Shown here piece after piece: positions 17,253 to 26,313 of a DNA stretch of 53,505 nucleotides. Location of the stretch: the NCBI GenBank assembly GCA_026991135.1, contig JALXCD010000103.1, forward strand, positions 1 through 53,505, given 5' to 3'. The position numbers and the translations under genes are program-made. Origin of the DNA: Deltaproteobacteria bacterium (GTDB lineage Bacteria; Desulfobacterota; Dissulfuribacteria; Dissulfuribacterales; QOAL01). Position 1 is the first letter of the stretch, and the number at the start of each line of letters is the position of its first letter. The notes beneath the pieces were generated by a model. The model had not been told where the DNA came from, did no database searches, and saw only the letters and a program-made list of their open reading frames with translations.

Positions 17253-18305
17253 TCATTTTTTTGAAGAAATTGGGCTTATTTCTTCCTTTAACATGCAACA
17301 TGCAACTCTTTTTATCACGTTTCCATTGTGATCATACGGAATATTTCCCGGATGTAATATCTTGTTCATTACACAGCCTTCTGGAATCCTCAGTGGATAA
17401 AGGTCTGCTTCTGTAATTGGCGGCCTTTTTATTAGAACCCCGTTTCTGATTTCATAAGAATGTACTGGATAATCTTCACAAAGGGGACATGTATATACCC
17501 GTCCGTTTGGAAAGACAAAAAAATTTTCAGCAACCACTCCTGCACATTCAAAGACTTCTTCTGGCTCCAGATAAACCTTTGGATAGTGGCAGATAAGACC
17601 AAGGGCAGCTGCCTCCTTGGCTACTTGAGGTACAACATTATTCCAGAGTTCCCATGGAATTTGCAAAGATGCCTCTCCTTTCTTTGCTGGCTTACCCCTT
17701 ATTCCAATAACCTGTATGAAAAACCTGGTCACACCCAGCTCTTTTAAAAGCAGAGGCATGTTGGTAAGGTCTTCAATGTTAATTCTACTAGTGGTAAAGA
17801 TGCTACTTATGGAAAAACCAAGCTCCTTGGCCCTCTTAATTCCTTTAACGCATGTTTCGAAGCTACCTTTCCCTCTAATGGGATCATTAATCTCTGGCCT
17901 TGAACCATCAAGACTAAAACTTATATAGTCTAGGTTATCAGGACTAACCTTTTTTAAGAAGTCATTGAAAAGATAGCCGTTGGTATCTACTGTTATTGAA
18001 CCATAACCAAGGCTTTTTGCCTCCATTATAGCCTCAGGCAATGCCGGATTAAGAGTTGGCTCACCTCCTAAAAAGACAACATTTGTATCCTCAACTCCTT
18101 TAATGGCCTTTGATCCCTCAGATATGGAAAAAAGTCTTAACCATCTCTTTATTGTTTCAATTCCTAGGGTCTTTTTCCCATGCTGATCCCTATTTATATA
18201 ACAATGCCTACAACTTAAATTACAAGAAGTCAGTATGTGAAAAAAAAGATTGCGGCTTTGAGGTTTAAATTCTACTGTCCTTTTTATTGTTTTCATAAGA
18301 TTCAA
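17253..18305 (-). CDS. Radical SAM protein with C-terminal SPASM-like cysteines
   Basis: A 350-residue radical SAM enzyme. The 4Fe-4S motif CNLSCRHC uses Cys28, Cys32 and Cys35; FLGGEPTLNP follows as the GGE motif near residue 84. The C-terminal region (about 255-340) is cysteine-rich (FECAG, TCPLCED, EGCV, VACC), as in SPASM auxiliary-cluster proteins. The substrate is unknown. The start is uncertain: TTG at 18303-18305, right after the deaminase stop with AGGA 4 nt upstream, or ATG at 18294-18296. It is in the same direction as the deaminase and the cysteine-rich gene upstream, with no gap. Confidence 0.88.
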   Translation of the reverse strand: MNLMKTIKRTVEFKPQSRNLFFHILTSCNLSCRHCYINRDQHGKKTLGIETIKRWLRLFSISEGSKAIKGVEDTNVVFLGGEPTLNPALPEAIMEAKSLGYGSITVDTNGYLFNDFLKKVSPDNLDYISFSLDGSRPEINDPIRGKGSFETCVKGIKRAKELGFSISSIFTTSRINIEDLTNMPLLLKELGVTRFFIQVIGIRGKPAKKGEASLQIPWELWNNVVPQVAKEAAALGLICHYPKVYLEPEEVFECAGVVAENFFVFPNGRVYTCPLCEDYPVHSYEIRNGVLIKRPPITEADLYPLRIPEGCVMNKILHPGNIPYDHNGNVIKRVACCMLKEEISPISSKK

Positions 18306-18830
18306 TTAATCCTGAGAAAGGGTATATCTTGCAAGAAGTGTATCTTTTAAATACTCGTTTGAAGGGCTTTTAAAAAATTTCTTAAAAAGGGACAGGGCAT
18401 TTTTTCTTAAAACTCCTTTTATGATCTCAATATTGGCAGTTTCATACAGTTCAGCTAGACCTTTTTGAGAATCCCTTTTTAAGAAAATATTAGCTGCCCC
18501 ACCCATAATATCTTCATAGGAAAAGACAATTTCTTTTATTCCACTAATAACCAGAGCCCCTATACACATAAGACAGGGCTCAAGGGTGGTATAACATACC
18601 ACGTATTTACCTGGTTTTCCCCTTTTAACCCAGTCTCTAAGGGCAACGATCTCTGCATGATCAAGCTCATTTTGAAACTTCCCATTACTATTTTCTCTTT
18701 TACCAACCCCAACCACTTCGTCTCTAGATACAAGTATGCAACCAACAGGGAACTCCCCCATCTCTAGGGCCTCTTTTCCAATGGAAATTGCCTTACTCAT
18801 CCAGTATTCGTGTCTCTTTTTGTCTTTCAT
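18306..18830 (-). CDS. Nucleoside/tRNA adenosine deaminase-like protein
   Basis: A 174-residue zinc-dependent deaminase of the cytidine deaminase-like superfamily. Zinc and proton-shuttle residues are visible: His58-Ala-Glu60 and Pro85-Cys86-x2-Cys89, with GEFPVGCILV before them as in TadA. The C-terminal 50 residues are longer than in typical TadA, and DIMGGAANIF replaces the usual TadA segment after the second zinc motif. It may therefore be a TadA paralogue acting on a free nucleobase or nucleoside. The start overlaps the upstream cysteine-rich gene by 4 bp (ATGA). Confidence 0.85.
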   Translation of the reverse strand: MKDKKRHEYWMSKAISIGKEALEMGEFPVGCILVSRDEVVGVGKRENSNGKFQNELDHAEIVALRDWVKRGKPGKYVVCYTTLEPCLMCIGALVISGIKEIVFSYEDIMGGAANIFLKRDSQKGLAELYETANIEIIKGVLRKNALSLFKKFFKSPSNEYLKDTLLARYTLSQD

Positions 18831-19366
18831 TCGTTTGATAAGTGTCTTGCAAGCCAGTGTTTTATATACTCTTCCAGGATAAAGGCCGCTTCTGTCTCTT
18901 TTTCCATGGCCCGTTGAACCATTTTAATCTTTTCTTCAGTTATTTGAGAATAAAGACGCTTACACATAAAATTCACACAAATTACATGTCTTGCTTTTAG
19001 AAGACAGCCTCTTTCACCCAAAAAAAAACAGCCTGTTGGATCAAAAGGGCTATCAGGAAGATCAATATTCAAAAAAAGATTTATCAAAAGCTCGATACAA
19101 TCAAACTTATTTTCAATCCCGGCCCCACAACAGCTTCCTCCATCCACTGTTGCACAAAGGGTGCACTCCTTCACAACTCCTGACTCCTTCATGGCAATCC
19201 ATGTGTTATCTATCCTTTTTTTATAATCTTCCAAAAGCCCTTTAAAGGTCAAATCGTTCCCTAGTTCCTTTCCTATCTTTTTATACAACAATCTTGCCCA
19301 TCTTAGCTTCTCTTCAATCGGATGATCTTGACCCAATGGAATTAAAAAAAAGTTCAATTTTCCCAT
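18827..19366 (-). CDS. Cysteine-rich protein, YkgJ-like cysteine cluster pattern
   Basis: A protein of 179 residues if started at the ATG at 19366. Its central part has closely placed cysteines: ECTLC, GGSCCGAG, FDC, TGCFFLGERGC, and later VICVNFMC. This resembles YkgJ-type proteins thought to bind zinc or an iron-sulfur cluster; no function is known. The open frame continues upstream to 19489, but that would run past the divergent purM start at 19473 and the extension looks non-coding. An ATG at 19414 is possible. No strong ribosome site decides it. The stop overlaps the deaminase start, and the pair continues into the radical SAM gene. Confidence 0.72.
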   Translation of the reverse strand: MGKLNFFLIPLGQDHPIEEKLRWARLLYKKIGKELGNDLTFKGLLEDYKKRIDNTWIAMKESGVVKECTLCATVDGGSCCGAGIENKFDCIELLINLFLNIDLPDSPFDPTGCFFLGERGCLLKARHVICVNFMCKRLYSQITEEKIKMVQRAMEKETEAAFILEEYIKHWLARHLSNE

Positions 19367-19472
19367 ATTAAAATCTTCTTGAGGATTGCCATGTCTTAAA
19401 TCAAAGAATATCATATTCCAGCCCCAAAGGGAAACAGAGCAAACAAAACTTTTTGTCTCTAGGAAAAGGGTT

Positions 19473-20546
19473 ATGGAAGAAAAAGGCAAAACAAAATCTC
19501 TTTATGCACAGGCTGGTGTTGATATTGACAAGGCAAATAAGATAGTTGAAGAAATAAAGGAGACAGTAACCTCCACCTATACCAAAGGAGTCATTACTGA
19601 GATAGGAGGTTTTGCAGGGCTTTTTGCCCTTGATAAGGAAAAATTCAAAGAACCGGTCCTTGTTTCTTCAACCGACGGAGTTGGCACAAAGCTAAAGATT
19701 GCCTTCATGATGGATATGCACAAAACAGTTGGCATTGACCTTGTGGCCATGTGTGTAAACGACATTGCTGTAACCGGTGCTACTCCCCTTTTCTTTTTAG
19801 ACTATTTTGCCACAGGAAAGCTTAAAGAAGGGGTCACAAAGGATGTGATTTCAGGTATTGCCCAGGGCTGCAAGCAAGCAGGCTGTGCCCTTATTGGAGG
19901 AGAGACTGCAGAGATGCCTGGCATGTATCCTGAGGGAGAATATGACCTTGCTGGCTTTTCGGTTGGAGTAGTGGAAAGAGAAGAAATCATTGACGGCTCT
20001 GATATTTCCGTTGACCATGACCTTATTGGTATCTCCTCTTCAGGTCTTCACAGTAATGGCTATTCCCTTGTAAGAAAGATATTTTTTAAGGACTTGGGGT
20101 TAGGAATAGGAGATAAGATTGAAGAATTGTCATCAAAAACAGTTGGGGAACTCTTGATTGAACCTACAAAGATTTATGTACCTATCATATTGAATCTCTT
20201 AAAAAGATTTAAGATACACGGAATTGTTCATATTACAGGTGGAGGCTTTCAGGATAATATCCCGAGAATCCTACCAGAAAAATGTAAGGCCGTAATTGAT
20301 AAAGATGCATGGAAACCCCTTTCAATTTTTAAGTTTATCAAAGATAAGGGGAATGTGCCTGAAGAAGAAATGCTCAGAACCTTTAACTGTGGCATAGGTT
20401 TAATTCTTATCGTTCCACCAACTGAAACAAAAGAGATGCTTATACAGCTTGAGGCCCTTGGCGAAAAGGCTTATGTAATTGGGAAAATAGAAGAAAGAGA
20501 CACAAATGAACCCTCTGTAATCTTTAAAGGAGGCCCGCTTTTTTGA
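19473..20546 (+). CDS. purM: Phosphoribosylformylglycinamidine cyclo-ligase
   Basis: A 357-residue PurM, the AIR synthetase of purine synthesis (ATP-dependent ring closure of FGAM). The family start YAQAGVDIDKANKIVEEIK is clear, followed by SSTDGVGTKLKIA, GIDLVAMCVNDI, GGETAEMPGMY and the ATP-site HITGGG region. The ATG at 19473 is chosen for the family N-terminus and a nearby AAAAGGG; the frame is open further upstream (to 19386) but without homology. It is divergent from the cysteine-rich gene. The stop overlaps the start of the DUF523 gene. Confidence 0.96.
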   Translation: MEEKGKTKSLYAQAGVDIDKANKIVEEIKETVTSTYTKGVITEIGGFAGLFALDKEKFKEPVLVSSTDGVGTKLKIAFMMDMHKTVGIDLVAMCVNDIAVTGATPLFFLDYFATGKLKEGVTKDVISGIAQGCKQAGCALIGGETAEMPGMYPEGEYDLAGFSVGVVEREEIIDGSDISVDHDLIGISSSGLHSNGYSLVRKIFFKDLGLGIGDKIEELSSKTVGELLIEPTKIYVPIILNLLKRFKIHGIVHITGGGFQDNIPRILPEKCKAVIDKDAWKPLSIFKFIKDKGNVPEEEMLRTFNCGIGLILIVPPTETKEMLIQLEALGEKAYVIGKIEERDTNEPSVIFKGGPLF

Positions 20547-20959
20547 TTATTGTAAGCGCTTGCCTTCTTGGCCTTTCTACAAGGTATGATGGAAAAAGTA
20601 AAACAAATCCTGACTTTTTAAAAAGGCTATTAAATAGTGCAAAAATTGGACATGTAATCCCTGTCTGCCCTGAACAACTAGGGGGGCTTCCAACACCAAG
20701 ACCTCCTTGTAAAATCTTTGGAGGAGATGGCTTTGATGTCCTTTGTGGTAAGGCAAGGGTCATTGAGGTGGAAACAGGACGGGATGTCACAGGAAATTTT
20801 TTAAGAGGCACAATAGAGGTAAATAAAATTTTAGATGTTTTTCTAATAGAAAGGGCCTATTTAAAGTCAAAAAGTCCTTCTTGTGGATATCTTGGTCAAA
20901 CAGGTGTTACTGCTGCTTCACTCATATTAAAGGGCGTTGAAATTATTGAGGTTGATTAG
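20543..20959 (+). CDS. DUF523-family protein
   Basis: A 138-residue protein of the widespread DUF523 family. The family landmarks IIVSACLLG, RYDG, CPEQLGGLPTPR, GRDVTG and LKSKSPSCG are present. The usual Cys before RYDG is Thr here (STRYDG). The function is not established; conserved cysteines suggest metal or sulfur chemistry. Translation starts at a TTG overlapping the purM stop, supported by AAGGAGG at 20526-20532. Its last four bases overlap the end of the convergent IHF/HU gene. Confidence 0.88.
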   Translation: MIIVSACLLGLSTRYDGKSKTNPDFLKRLLNSAKIGHVIPVCPEQLGGLPTPRPPCKIFGGDGFDVLCGKARVIEVETGRDVTGNFLRGTIEVNKILDVFLIERAYLKSKSPSCGYLGQTGVTAASLILKGVEIIEVD

Positions 20960-21243
20960 ACCTTGACCTTTGCCATAACCCTTTCTTTAAGGTCTTTTCC
21001 AACCTTAAAAAAAGGAAGCTTTTTAGGTTTAACTTCGATCTTTTCCCCAGTCTTAGGATTTCGGCCAACATAGGACTTATACTCCCTAATTGAAAAGGAA
21101 CCAAACCCCCTTATTTCGATTCCTTCGCCGCGTATCAGGGCATCTGTCATATCATCAAAGATGGAATTTACAATAAACTCTGCAAGTTGTTTATGAACCC
21201 CTAGCCGTTCTGAAACCTTTTCTATCAAATCTGACTTATTCAC
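20956..21243 (-). CDS. Integration host factor/HU-type DNA-bending protein
   Basis: A 95-residue histone-like protein starting NKSDLIEKVSERLG. It carries IEIRGFGSF and the DNA-intercalating arm with GRNPKTGE; the pattern is closest to IHF-beta. I start at the GTG 21241-21243 because GGGGAGG lies 5 nt upstream and the family N-terminus begins there. The frame opens upstream to an ATG at 21301-21303, but that ATG falls inside the -10 box of a good promoter, so it cannot be the start of a transcript made there. Convergent with DUF523. Confidence 0.93.
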   Translation of the reverse strand: MNKSDLIEKVSERLGVHKQLAEFIVNSIFDDMTDALIRGEGIEIRGFGSFSIREYKSYVGRNPKTGEKIEVKPKKLPFFKVGKDLKERVMAKVKV

Positions 21244-21248
21244 TGTGC

Positions 21249-21255
21249 CCTCCCC
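21249..21255 (-). promoter_or_regulatory. Ribosome-binding site fixing the GTG start of the IHF/HU gene
   Basis: On the minus strand GGGGAGG ends 5 nt before the GTG at 21243. It favours a 95-residue protein over the 115-residue upstream reading. Confidence 0.75.
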
Positions 21256-21301
21256 ATTGGCAAGCCATTGATTTTTATAATATTCACCTGGAGATATTGC
21301 C

Positions 21302-21331
21302 ATTAAATACAGTTATGTTTATATCTGTCAA
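21302..21331 (-). promoter_or_regulatory. Sigma-70-type promoter of the IHF/HU gene
   Basis: A perfect -35 box TTGACA (21331 to 21326) is followed after 18 bp by TTTAAT (21307 to 21302), matching TATAAT at 5 of 6. Transcription would start near 21295, giving a leader of about 50 nt. Confidence 0.65.
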
Positions 21332-21356
21332 GAACAAACTTTAAAGGATTCCGTTT

Positions 21357-22322
21357 ATGGTTTTTAAGATATTTAAAAAAGGGGAAGACCCAAAAAAGAA
21401 GGAACAAGGTGTCTTTTCACGCCTAAAGGAAAGGATATCTAAATCTAAGGAGGGATTCATCCGTCAGATGGATGATCTTCTCCTTGGGAAGAGAGAAATT
21501 GACCCTGAAGTTCTTGAAGAAATTGAAGAAATCCTTGTCATGGCCGATATGGGCATCTCAACAGTACAAAAGGTCATGGAAGGGCTTCAAAGAGAAATTG
21601 ATAGGGGAGACATCGGGGACACCGAAGCACTTAGGAATCACCTTAAGGGAAAAATCAAGGAAATCTTTCTTGAGTCCCAGAATAAAAGAACAAAAGAAAG
21701 AGGGCATAGGCCCCATGTCATCATGGTTGTTGGAGTAAATGGGGTCGGCAAGACTACAACCATTGCCAAGTTAGCATATCGACTAAAAAATCAAGGCAAA
21801 AAGGTCCTTTTGGTGGCAGCAGATACATTTAGGGCAGCAGCGGTAGAACAGCTAGAGGCATGGGGTGAAAAAATTGGAGTTCCTGTAATAAGTCAAAAGG
21901 CAGGGTCTGACCCTTCTGCAGTTGCCTTTGACGGAATGGAGGCAGCAAAGGCCAAGGATGTTGATGTTGTTATAGTTGATACAGCAGGAAGGCTGCATAC
22001 ACAGGTCAATTTAATGAAAGAGCTTCAAAAGATAAAACGCGTTATGGGGAAGAGGATCGAAGGGGCACCCCATGAGATTCTCTTGGTCCTTGACGCCACT
22101 ACAGGTCAAAATGCCCTCAGCCAGGCAAAAACCTTTTTGGAGGCCACAGAAGTTACAGGCATCTGTCTAACAAAACTTGATGGGACGGCCAAGGGTGGAA
22201 TTGTGGCAAGCATTGCTCATGAGCTAAACATTCCAATCGAATATATTGGAATTGGAGAAAAGATGGAGGACCTCAGGCCCTTTGAGCCAAATGAATTTGT
22301 AGAAGCACTTTTTGAAGATTAA
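21357..22322 (+). CDS. ftsY: Signal recognition particle receptor FtsY
   Basis: A 321-residue SRP-receptor GTPase that docks ribosome-SRP complexes at the membrane. Lys/Glu-rich residues 1-35 lead into the N domain (about 36-105) and G domain: P-loop GVNGVGKTT (126-134), [32 protein letters not shown], and FIGIGEKxxDL-like [13 protein letters not shown]. The long acidic A domain of E. coli FtsY is missing, as in many bacteria. AAAGGA lies 9 nt before the ATG. The next gene on the strand is the secDF fusion, so targeting and translocation genes are together. Confidence 0.96.
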   Translation: MVFKIFKKGEDPKKKEQGVFSRLKERISKSKEGFIRQMDDLLLGKREIDPEVLEEIEEILVMADMGISTVQKVMEGLQREIDRGDIGDTEALRNHLKGKIKEIFLESQNKRTKERGHRPHVIMVVGVNGVGKTTTIAKLAYRLKNQGKKVLLVAADTFRAAAVEQLEAWGEKIGVPVISQKAGSDPSAVAFDGMEAAKAKDVDVVIVDTAGRLHTQVNLMKELQKIKRVMGKRIEGAPHEILLVLDATTGQNALSQAKTFLEATEVTGICLTKLDGTAKGGIVASIAHELNIPIEYIGIGEKMEDLRPFEPNEFVEALFED

Positions 22323-22415
22323 ATTTACTTGCAAAAGCAACCTTGTTTTACTAAAAGATCATTTTCGATACAGACTTTCTACAATTTAAGGTAAATTAGG
22401 AGAGGAGTTACCCCA

Positions 22416-24986
22416 ATGCCAAAGTCACTCAGGTGGAAATTTCTTTTTCTGGCCTTTTTGATAGTCTTTACCACGGTCTTATTAATTCCGTCTTTTTATC
22501 CCAATACACCTGACTGGTTTAAAAAATATGTTTACCAGGAAGGCCTGAAGCTTGGGCTTGACCTTCAGGGTGGAATGCACCTTATCCTCAAAGTAGATGT
22601 CGATCAGGCAGTTCGAAATGCAGCCCAACTTGCAGCCCAGGATCTTAAGGATGCACTTAAGAGGCAGGGCATAACCATAGTTCGGAGGAAAAGCCAAAAC
22701 CCTGATGAAATCCTTATTGCTGTCCCCAATAAAAGCGCCCTTGAAAACATAAAAAAGGTAATAGAAGAAGATTTTCCGAATCTTACAATAAAAAAGATCG
22801 ATGAAGAAAAGAAGTTTCCCACCATTACCCTTGCCCTTTCAAAAAATGAAGAACAGTTCATAAGGGATCATGCAGTTGAGCAATCCCTTGAAATCATAAG
22901 AAACAGGATCGACCAGTTTGGTGTCACAGAACCTGTGATAGTAAGGCAGGGAGAGGATGAAATTGTTGTCCAACTCCCTGGAATAAAGGACCCCAAAAGG
23001 GCAATAAAGCTCATTGGCCAGACGGCCCAGCTTGAATTTAAACTTGTGGATGATGAAGCAAATATTGATCTAGGAAGCCTTATAAGAAAGGCCATCTCTG
23101 ATGGGAGGCTTCCTGCCCGTTACAATGTAAAACAACTAAATGCGGTACTTAAGGGGCAGATACCTCCTGGAGACAGGATCTATTTTCTAAAAGAGGTGGA
23201 TTCAAGAACTGGAACTGTAAGGAATATCCCTATCCTTTTAAAGGATAAGACCCTTATGACAGGTGATGCAGTAAAGACCGCCCATGTCCGGATTGGCGGC
23301 ACCTACAATGAACCCTATGTGGCCCTTGACCTTACAGACAGGGGGGCAAGGATATTTGAAAAGATCACAGGGGAAAATGTGGGAAAAAGGCTTGCAATAG
23401 TCCTTGATGGTGTTGTCCGGTCTGCACCTGTAATCCGTGAAAAGATAGGTGGGGGTCATGCCCAGATATCCGGCTCCTTTACCCATGAAGAGGCGGCAGA
23501 TCTTGCCATTGTCTTAAGGGCTGGAGCCCTTCCTGCACCCGTTAAGATCATCCAAAATGTTACAGTGGGACCTTCCCTTGGAAGGGATTCCATACAAAAG
23601 GGACTTATTTCTGGAGTTGCAGGGGCCATCTTTGTAGTCATATTCATGATCATCTATTACAGACTCTCTGGCTTTATTGCAGATGTGGCTGTTATGCTGA
23701 ATCTCCTTTTCCTCATGGCAGTCCTTGCCCTTTTCCAGGCCACATTAACCCTTCCTGGTATTGCAGGTATCATCCTCACAATAGGTATGGGAGTTGACTC
23801 CAATGTCCTCATATTTGAAAGGATGAGGGAGGAAAAGGCCTTAGGGAAACCCCTTAAGGCCTTTATTGACGGTGGTTACGACAAGGCCTTTTGGACTATT
23901 GTTGATGCCCACGTTACCACCCTAATAACCGCGCTGGCTCTCTTTCTCTTTGGGACAGGTCCCATTAAGGGTTTTGCCGTAACCCTTTCCGCCGGTATCA
24001 TCATTAACCTTTTTACAGCCATCTATGCCACACGCTGGGTCTATGAATGGCTGATTTACAAAAATTCCATAAAGGATCTTTCCTTTCTCCAAATCGTTGG
24101 GAAGACAAATATAGACTTTATTGGGAAAAGAAATATATCCCTTGCAATTTCAGCAATCCTGGTTGCCACAGGGATATTTGCATTTATTCAGATAAATCGT
24201 GGAGCAGCCAACCTAGGAGTAGATTTTGCCGGTGGAACCATGGTCCAATACAAGGCTGACAAGCCCTTTGGCCTTGAAAAGATAAGAAAGGTACTTTCAG
24301 ATGCAGGTATTAAGGGATATACACTCCAGGAAGTTCCCAAGGAACACATTCTCATTGTAAGGGTCAAAAAATCTGTAAAGACGGTTGGAGACATCGAGGC
24401 CAAAATCACAGAGGCATTAAAGGCCATCTCTGATATAAATTTTACCGTTGAAAGCAAGACCGAAATTGGCTCAACTGTAAGCAAAGAGCTTAGAAGAAAG
24501 GCCATCATTGCAATCCTGATATCCCTTGCAGGCATAATTGGCTACCTTGCCTTTAGATTCAACTTGAGCTTTGGAGTTGCTGCTGCCATTGCAACCTTCC
24601 ATGATGTTTTGGCTGTCCTTGGCACCTTTTATGTGTTAAACAAGGAAATAAACCTTTTGATTGTAACTGCCCTTTTGACCCTTGCCGGTTATTCCTTGAC
24701 TGATACAGTTGTTGTATTTGACAGGATAAGAGAGAATCTAAAGCGCTATCATAAAAAGTCCTTTGCAGAGATTATCAATCGAAGTGTAAATGAGATGTTG
24801 AGCCGTACCATAATTACTTCCATAACAACCTTGATAGTTGTTATGGCCCTGTTTTTCTTTGGTGGTGTTGTGATACATGATTTTGCCTTTGCCCTTATGC
24901 TTGGAATAATTGTTGGTACATATTCTTCTGTCTTTGTTGCAAGTCCTATCGTTTATATTTGGCACAAGGGTAAGGCCCCAAAATAG
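22416..24986 (+). CDS. secDF: SecDF: fused protein-export membrane protein
   Basis: One 856-residue frame containing both SecD and SecF. The SecD half (about 1-550) has a first helix near residue 8, the D1 motif LGLDLQGGMHL, a large periplasmic P1 region, and TM segments including GIAGIILTIGMGVDSN. The SecF half begins near residue 560 (IDFIGKRN), with LGVDFAGGTMVQY near 598 and SLTDTVVVFDRIREN. The complex uses proton flow to complete Sec translocation. Fused SecDF is known in Bacillus and some other groups, while many proteobacteria keep separate genes. Ribosome site AGGAGAGGAG. yajC is not adjacent. Confidence 0.95.
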   Translation: MPKSLRWKFLFLAFLIVFTTVLLIPSFYPNTPDWFKKYVYQEGLKLGLDLQGGMHLILKVDVDQAVRNAAQLAAQDLKDALKRQGITIVRRKSQNPDEILIAVPNKSALENIKKVIEEDFPNLTIKKIDEEKKFPTITLALSKNEEQFIRDHAVEQSLEIIRNRIDQFGVTEPVIVRQGEDEIVVQLPGIKDPKRAIKLIGQTAQLEFKLVDDEANIDLGSLIRKAISDGRLPARYNVKQLNAVLKGQIPPGDRIYFLKEVDSRTGTVRNIPILLKDKTLMTGDAVKTAHVRIGGTYNEPYVALDLTDRGARIFEKITGENVGKRLAIVLDGVVRSAPVIREKIGGGHAQISGSFTHEEAADLAIVLRAGALPAPVKIIQNVTVGPSLGRDSIQKGLISGVAGAIFVVIFMIIYYRLSGFIADVAVMLNLLFLMAVLALFQATLTLPGIAGIILTIGMGVDSNVLIFERMREEKALGKPLKAFIDGGYDKAFWTIVDAHVTTLITALALFLFGTGPIKGFAVTLSAGIIINLFTAIYATRWVYEWLIYKNSIKDLSFLQIVGKTNIDFIGKRNISLAISAILVATGIFAFIQINRGAANLGVDFAGGTMVQYKADKPFGLEKIRKVLSDAGIKGYTLQEVPKEHILIVRVKKSVKTVGDIEAKITEALKAISDINFTVESKTEIGSTVSKELRRKAIIAILISLAGIIGYLAFRFNLSFGVAAAIATFHDVLAVLGTFYVLNKEINLLIVTALLTLAGYSLTDTVVVFDRIRENLKRYHKKSFAEIINRSVNEMLSRTIITSITTLIVVMALFFFGGVVIHDFAFALMLGIIVGTYSSVFVASPIVYIWHKGKAPK

Positions 24987-25030
24987 CTAAAGCCTTTTCA
25001 TAGGCACATTTCATATTCTGCTATGAAAAC

Positions 25031-26305
25031 ATGGAACATATTGAAATAAAGGGTGGACACAGGCTTTCAGGAACAGTCAGAATTAGTGGAGCCAAAAATG
25101 CTGCCCTTCCCATTTTGGCTGCAACCCTTCTCGCACCAGGAAAGTTCCAGCTACATGAGGTCCCTCAATTAGAGGATGTAAAGATATTCTTAAGGCTTTT
25201 ACAAGAACTGGGTGTAAAATGGGAAAGGACCTCGGACCACTCCCTTGAAATTGATTCCTCAGGCCTTAAGAGTTTTGAAGCCCCATATGACCTTGTAAGA
25301 CTCATGAGGGCCTCTATCTTAGTCCTTGGCCCTTTGGTGGCAAGACTTGGAAGGGCAAGGGTTGCCCTTCCAGGAGGATGTGCCATTGGAGCCCGCCCCA
25401 TTGACCTTCATCTCAAAGGCCTTGAGCTTATGGGAGCAAAACTAAAAATTAAAGAAGGATTTGTAGAAGCAAAGGCCAAAAGGCTAAATGGTGCAACTAT
25501 TTATTTTGACATAACCTCTGTAACAGGGACAGAAAATCTAATGATGGCCGCCTCCCTTGCCAAGGGGAAAACCGTCCTTGAAAATGCTGCCAGGGAGCCA
25601 GAGGTCGTTGCCCTTGGAGAGCTTCTTTTGCAAATGGGCGCAAAAATAAAAGGGCTAGGAACTGACACAATAACAATCGAAGGCTCAAAAGAACTTAAGG
25701 CAGTGGATTGGACCATAATACCTGATCGAATAGAGGCTGGAACCTTTTTAATGGCTGTTGGAGCAGCTGGAGGAAAACTTATTATCGAAAATTGCATACC
25801 ATCTCACCTTGACGCAGTGCTTGAAAAGCTAAAAAATGCCGGTCTAAAAATAGATATTATTGACAAGGACAAAATTGGGGTGCAGCGGCGGGGCAAACTA
25901 AAGAGCATTGACATAAAGACCCAGCCCTATCCAGGGTTTCCAACGGATCTTCAGGCTCAGATAATGGTTCTTATGTCAATAGCAAGTGGACTTAGTGTCA
26001 TAACCGAGACCATATTTGAAAATAGATTCATGCATGTTGCTGAACTTAGACGCCTTGGGGCAGATATCAAGGTTGAAGGCAGAAATGCAATTGTAAGAGG
26101 TGTCTCAGAGCTGACAGGAGCCCCTGTTATGGCAACGGATCTTAGGGCAAGCGCAAGCCTTATCCTTGCAGGTCTTAGTGCAAAGGGAACTACAATAATT
26201 CAGGGTCTGAATCATCTTGACAGGGGATACGAACGAATAGATAAAAAGCTTTCAGCAGTTGGAGCAAGGATAAAACGTTTAAAAAATGGCAAAGAAATCA
26301 CTTAA
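25031..26305 (+). CDS. murA: UDP-N-acetylglucosamine 1-carboxyvinyltransferase
   Basis: A 424-residue MurA, first committed step of peptidoglycan synthesis (enolpyruvyl transfer from PEP to UDP-GlcNAc). The start KGGHRLSGTVRISGAKNAAL, the catalytic loop GGCAIGARPIDLH with Cys117 (the fosfomycin target) and PGFPTDLQAQ are all present. Located 44 bp after secDF and 8 bp before moaA. The Shine-Dalgarno is weak. Confidence 0.97.
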   Translation: MEHIEIKGGHRLSGTVRISGAKNAALPILAATLLAPGKFQLHEVPQLEDVKIFLRLLQELGVKWERTSDHSLEIDSSGLKSFEAPYDLVRLMRASILVLGPLVARLGRARVALPGGCAIGARPIDLHLKGLELMGAKLKIKEGFVEAKAKRLNGATIYFDITSVTGTENLMMAASLAKGKTVLENAAREPEVVALGELLLQMGAKIKGLGTDTITIEGSKELKAVDWTIIPDRIEAGTFLMAVGAAGGKLIIENCIPSHLDAVLEKLKNAGLKIDIIDKDKIGVQRRGKLKSIDIKTQPYPGFPTDLQAQIMVLMSIASGLSVITETIFENRFMHVAELRRLGADIKVEGRNAIVRGVSELTGAPVMATDLRASASLILAGLSAKGTTIIQGLNHLDRGYERIDKKLSAVGARIKRLKNGKEIT

Positions 26306-26313
26306 ATGGTCAA

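Noticed and set aside
21244-21303. Upstream ATG start (21303) for the IHF/HU gene
   Set aside because: It overlaps the -10 box of a TTGACA promoter and adds 20 residues not seen in the family; the GTG at 21243 has a strong ribosome site.
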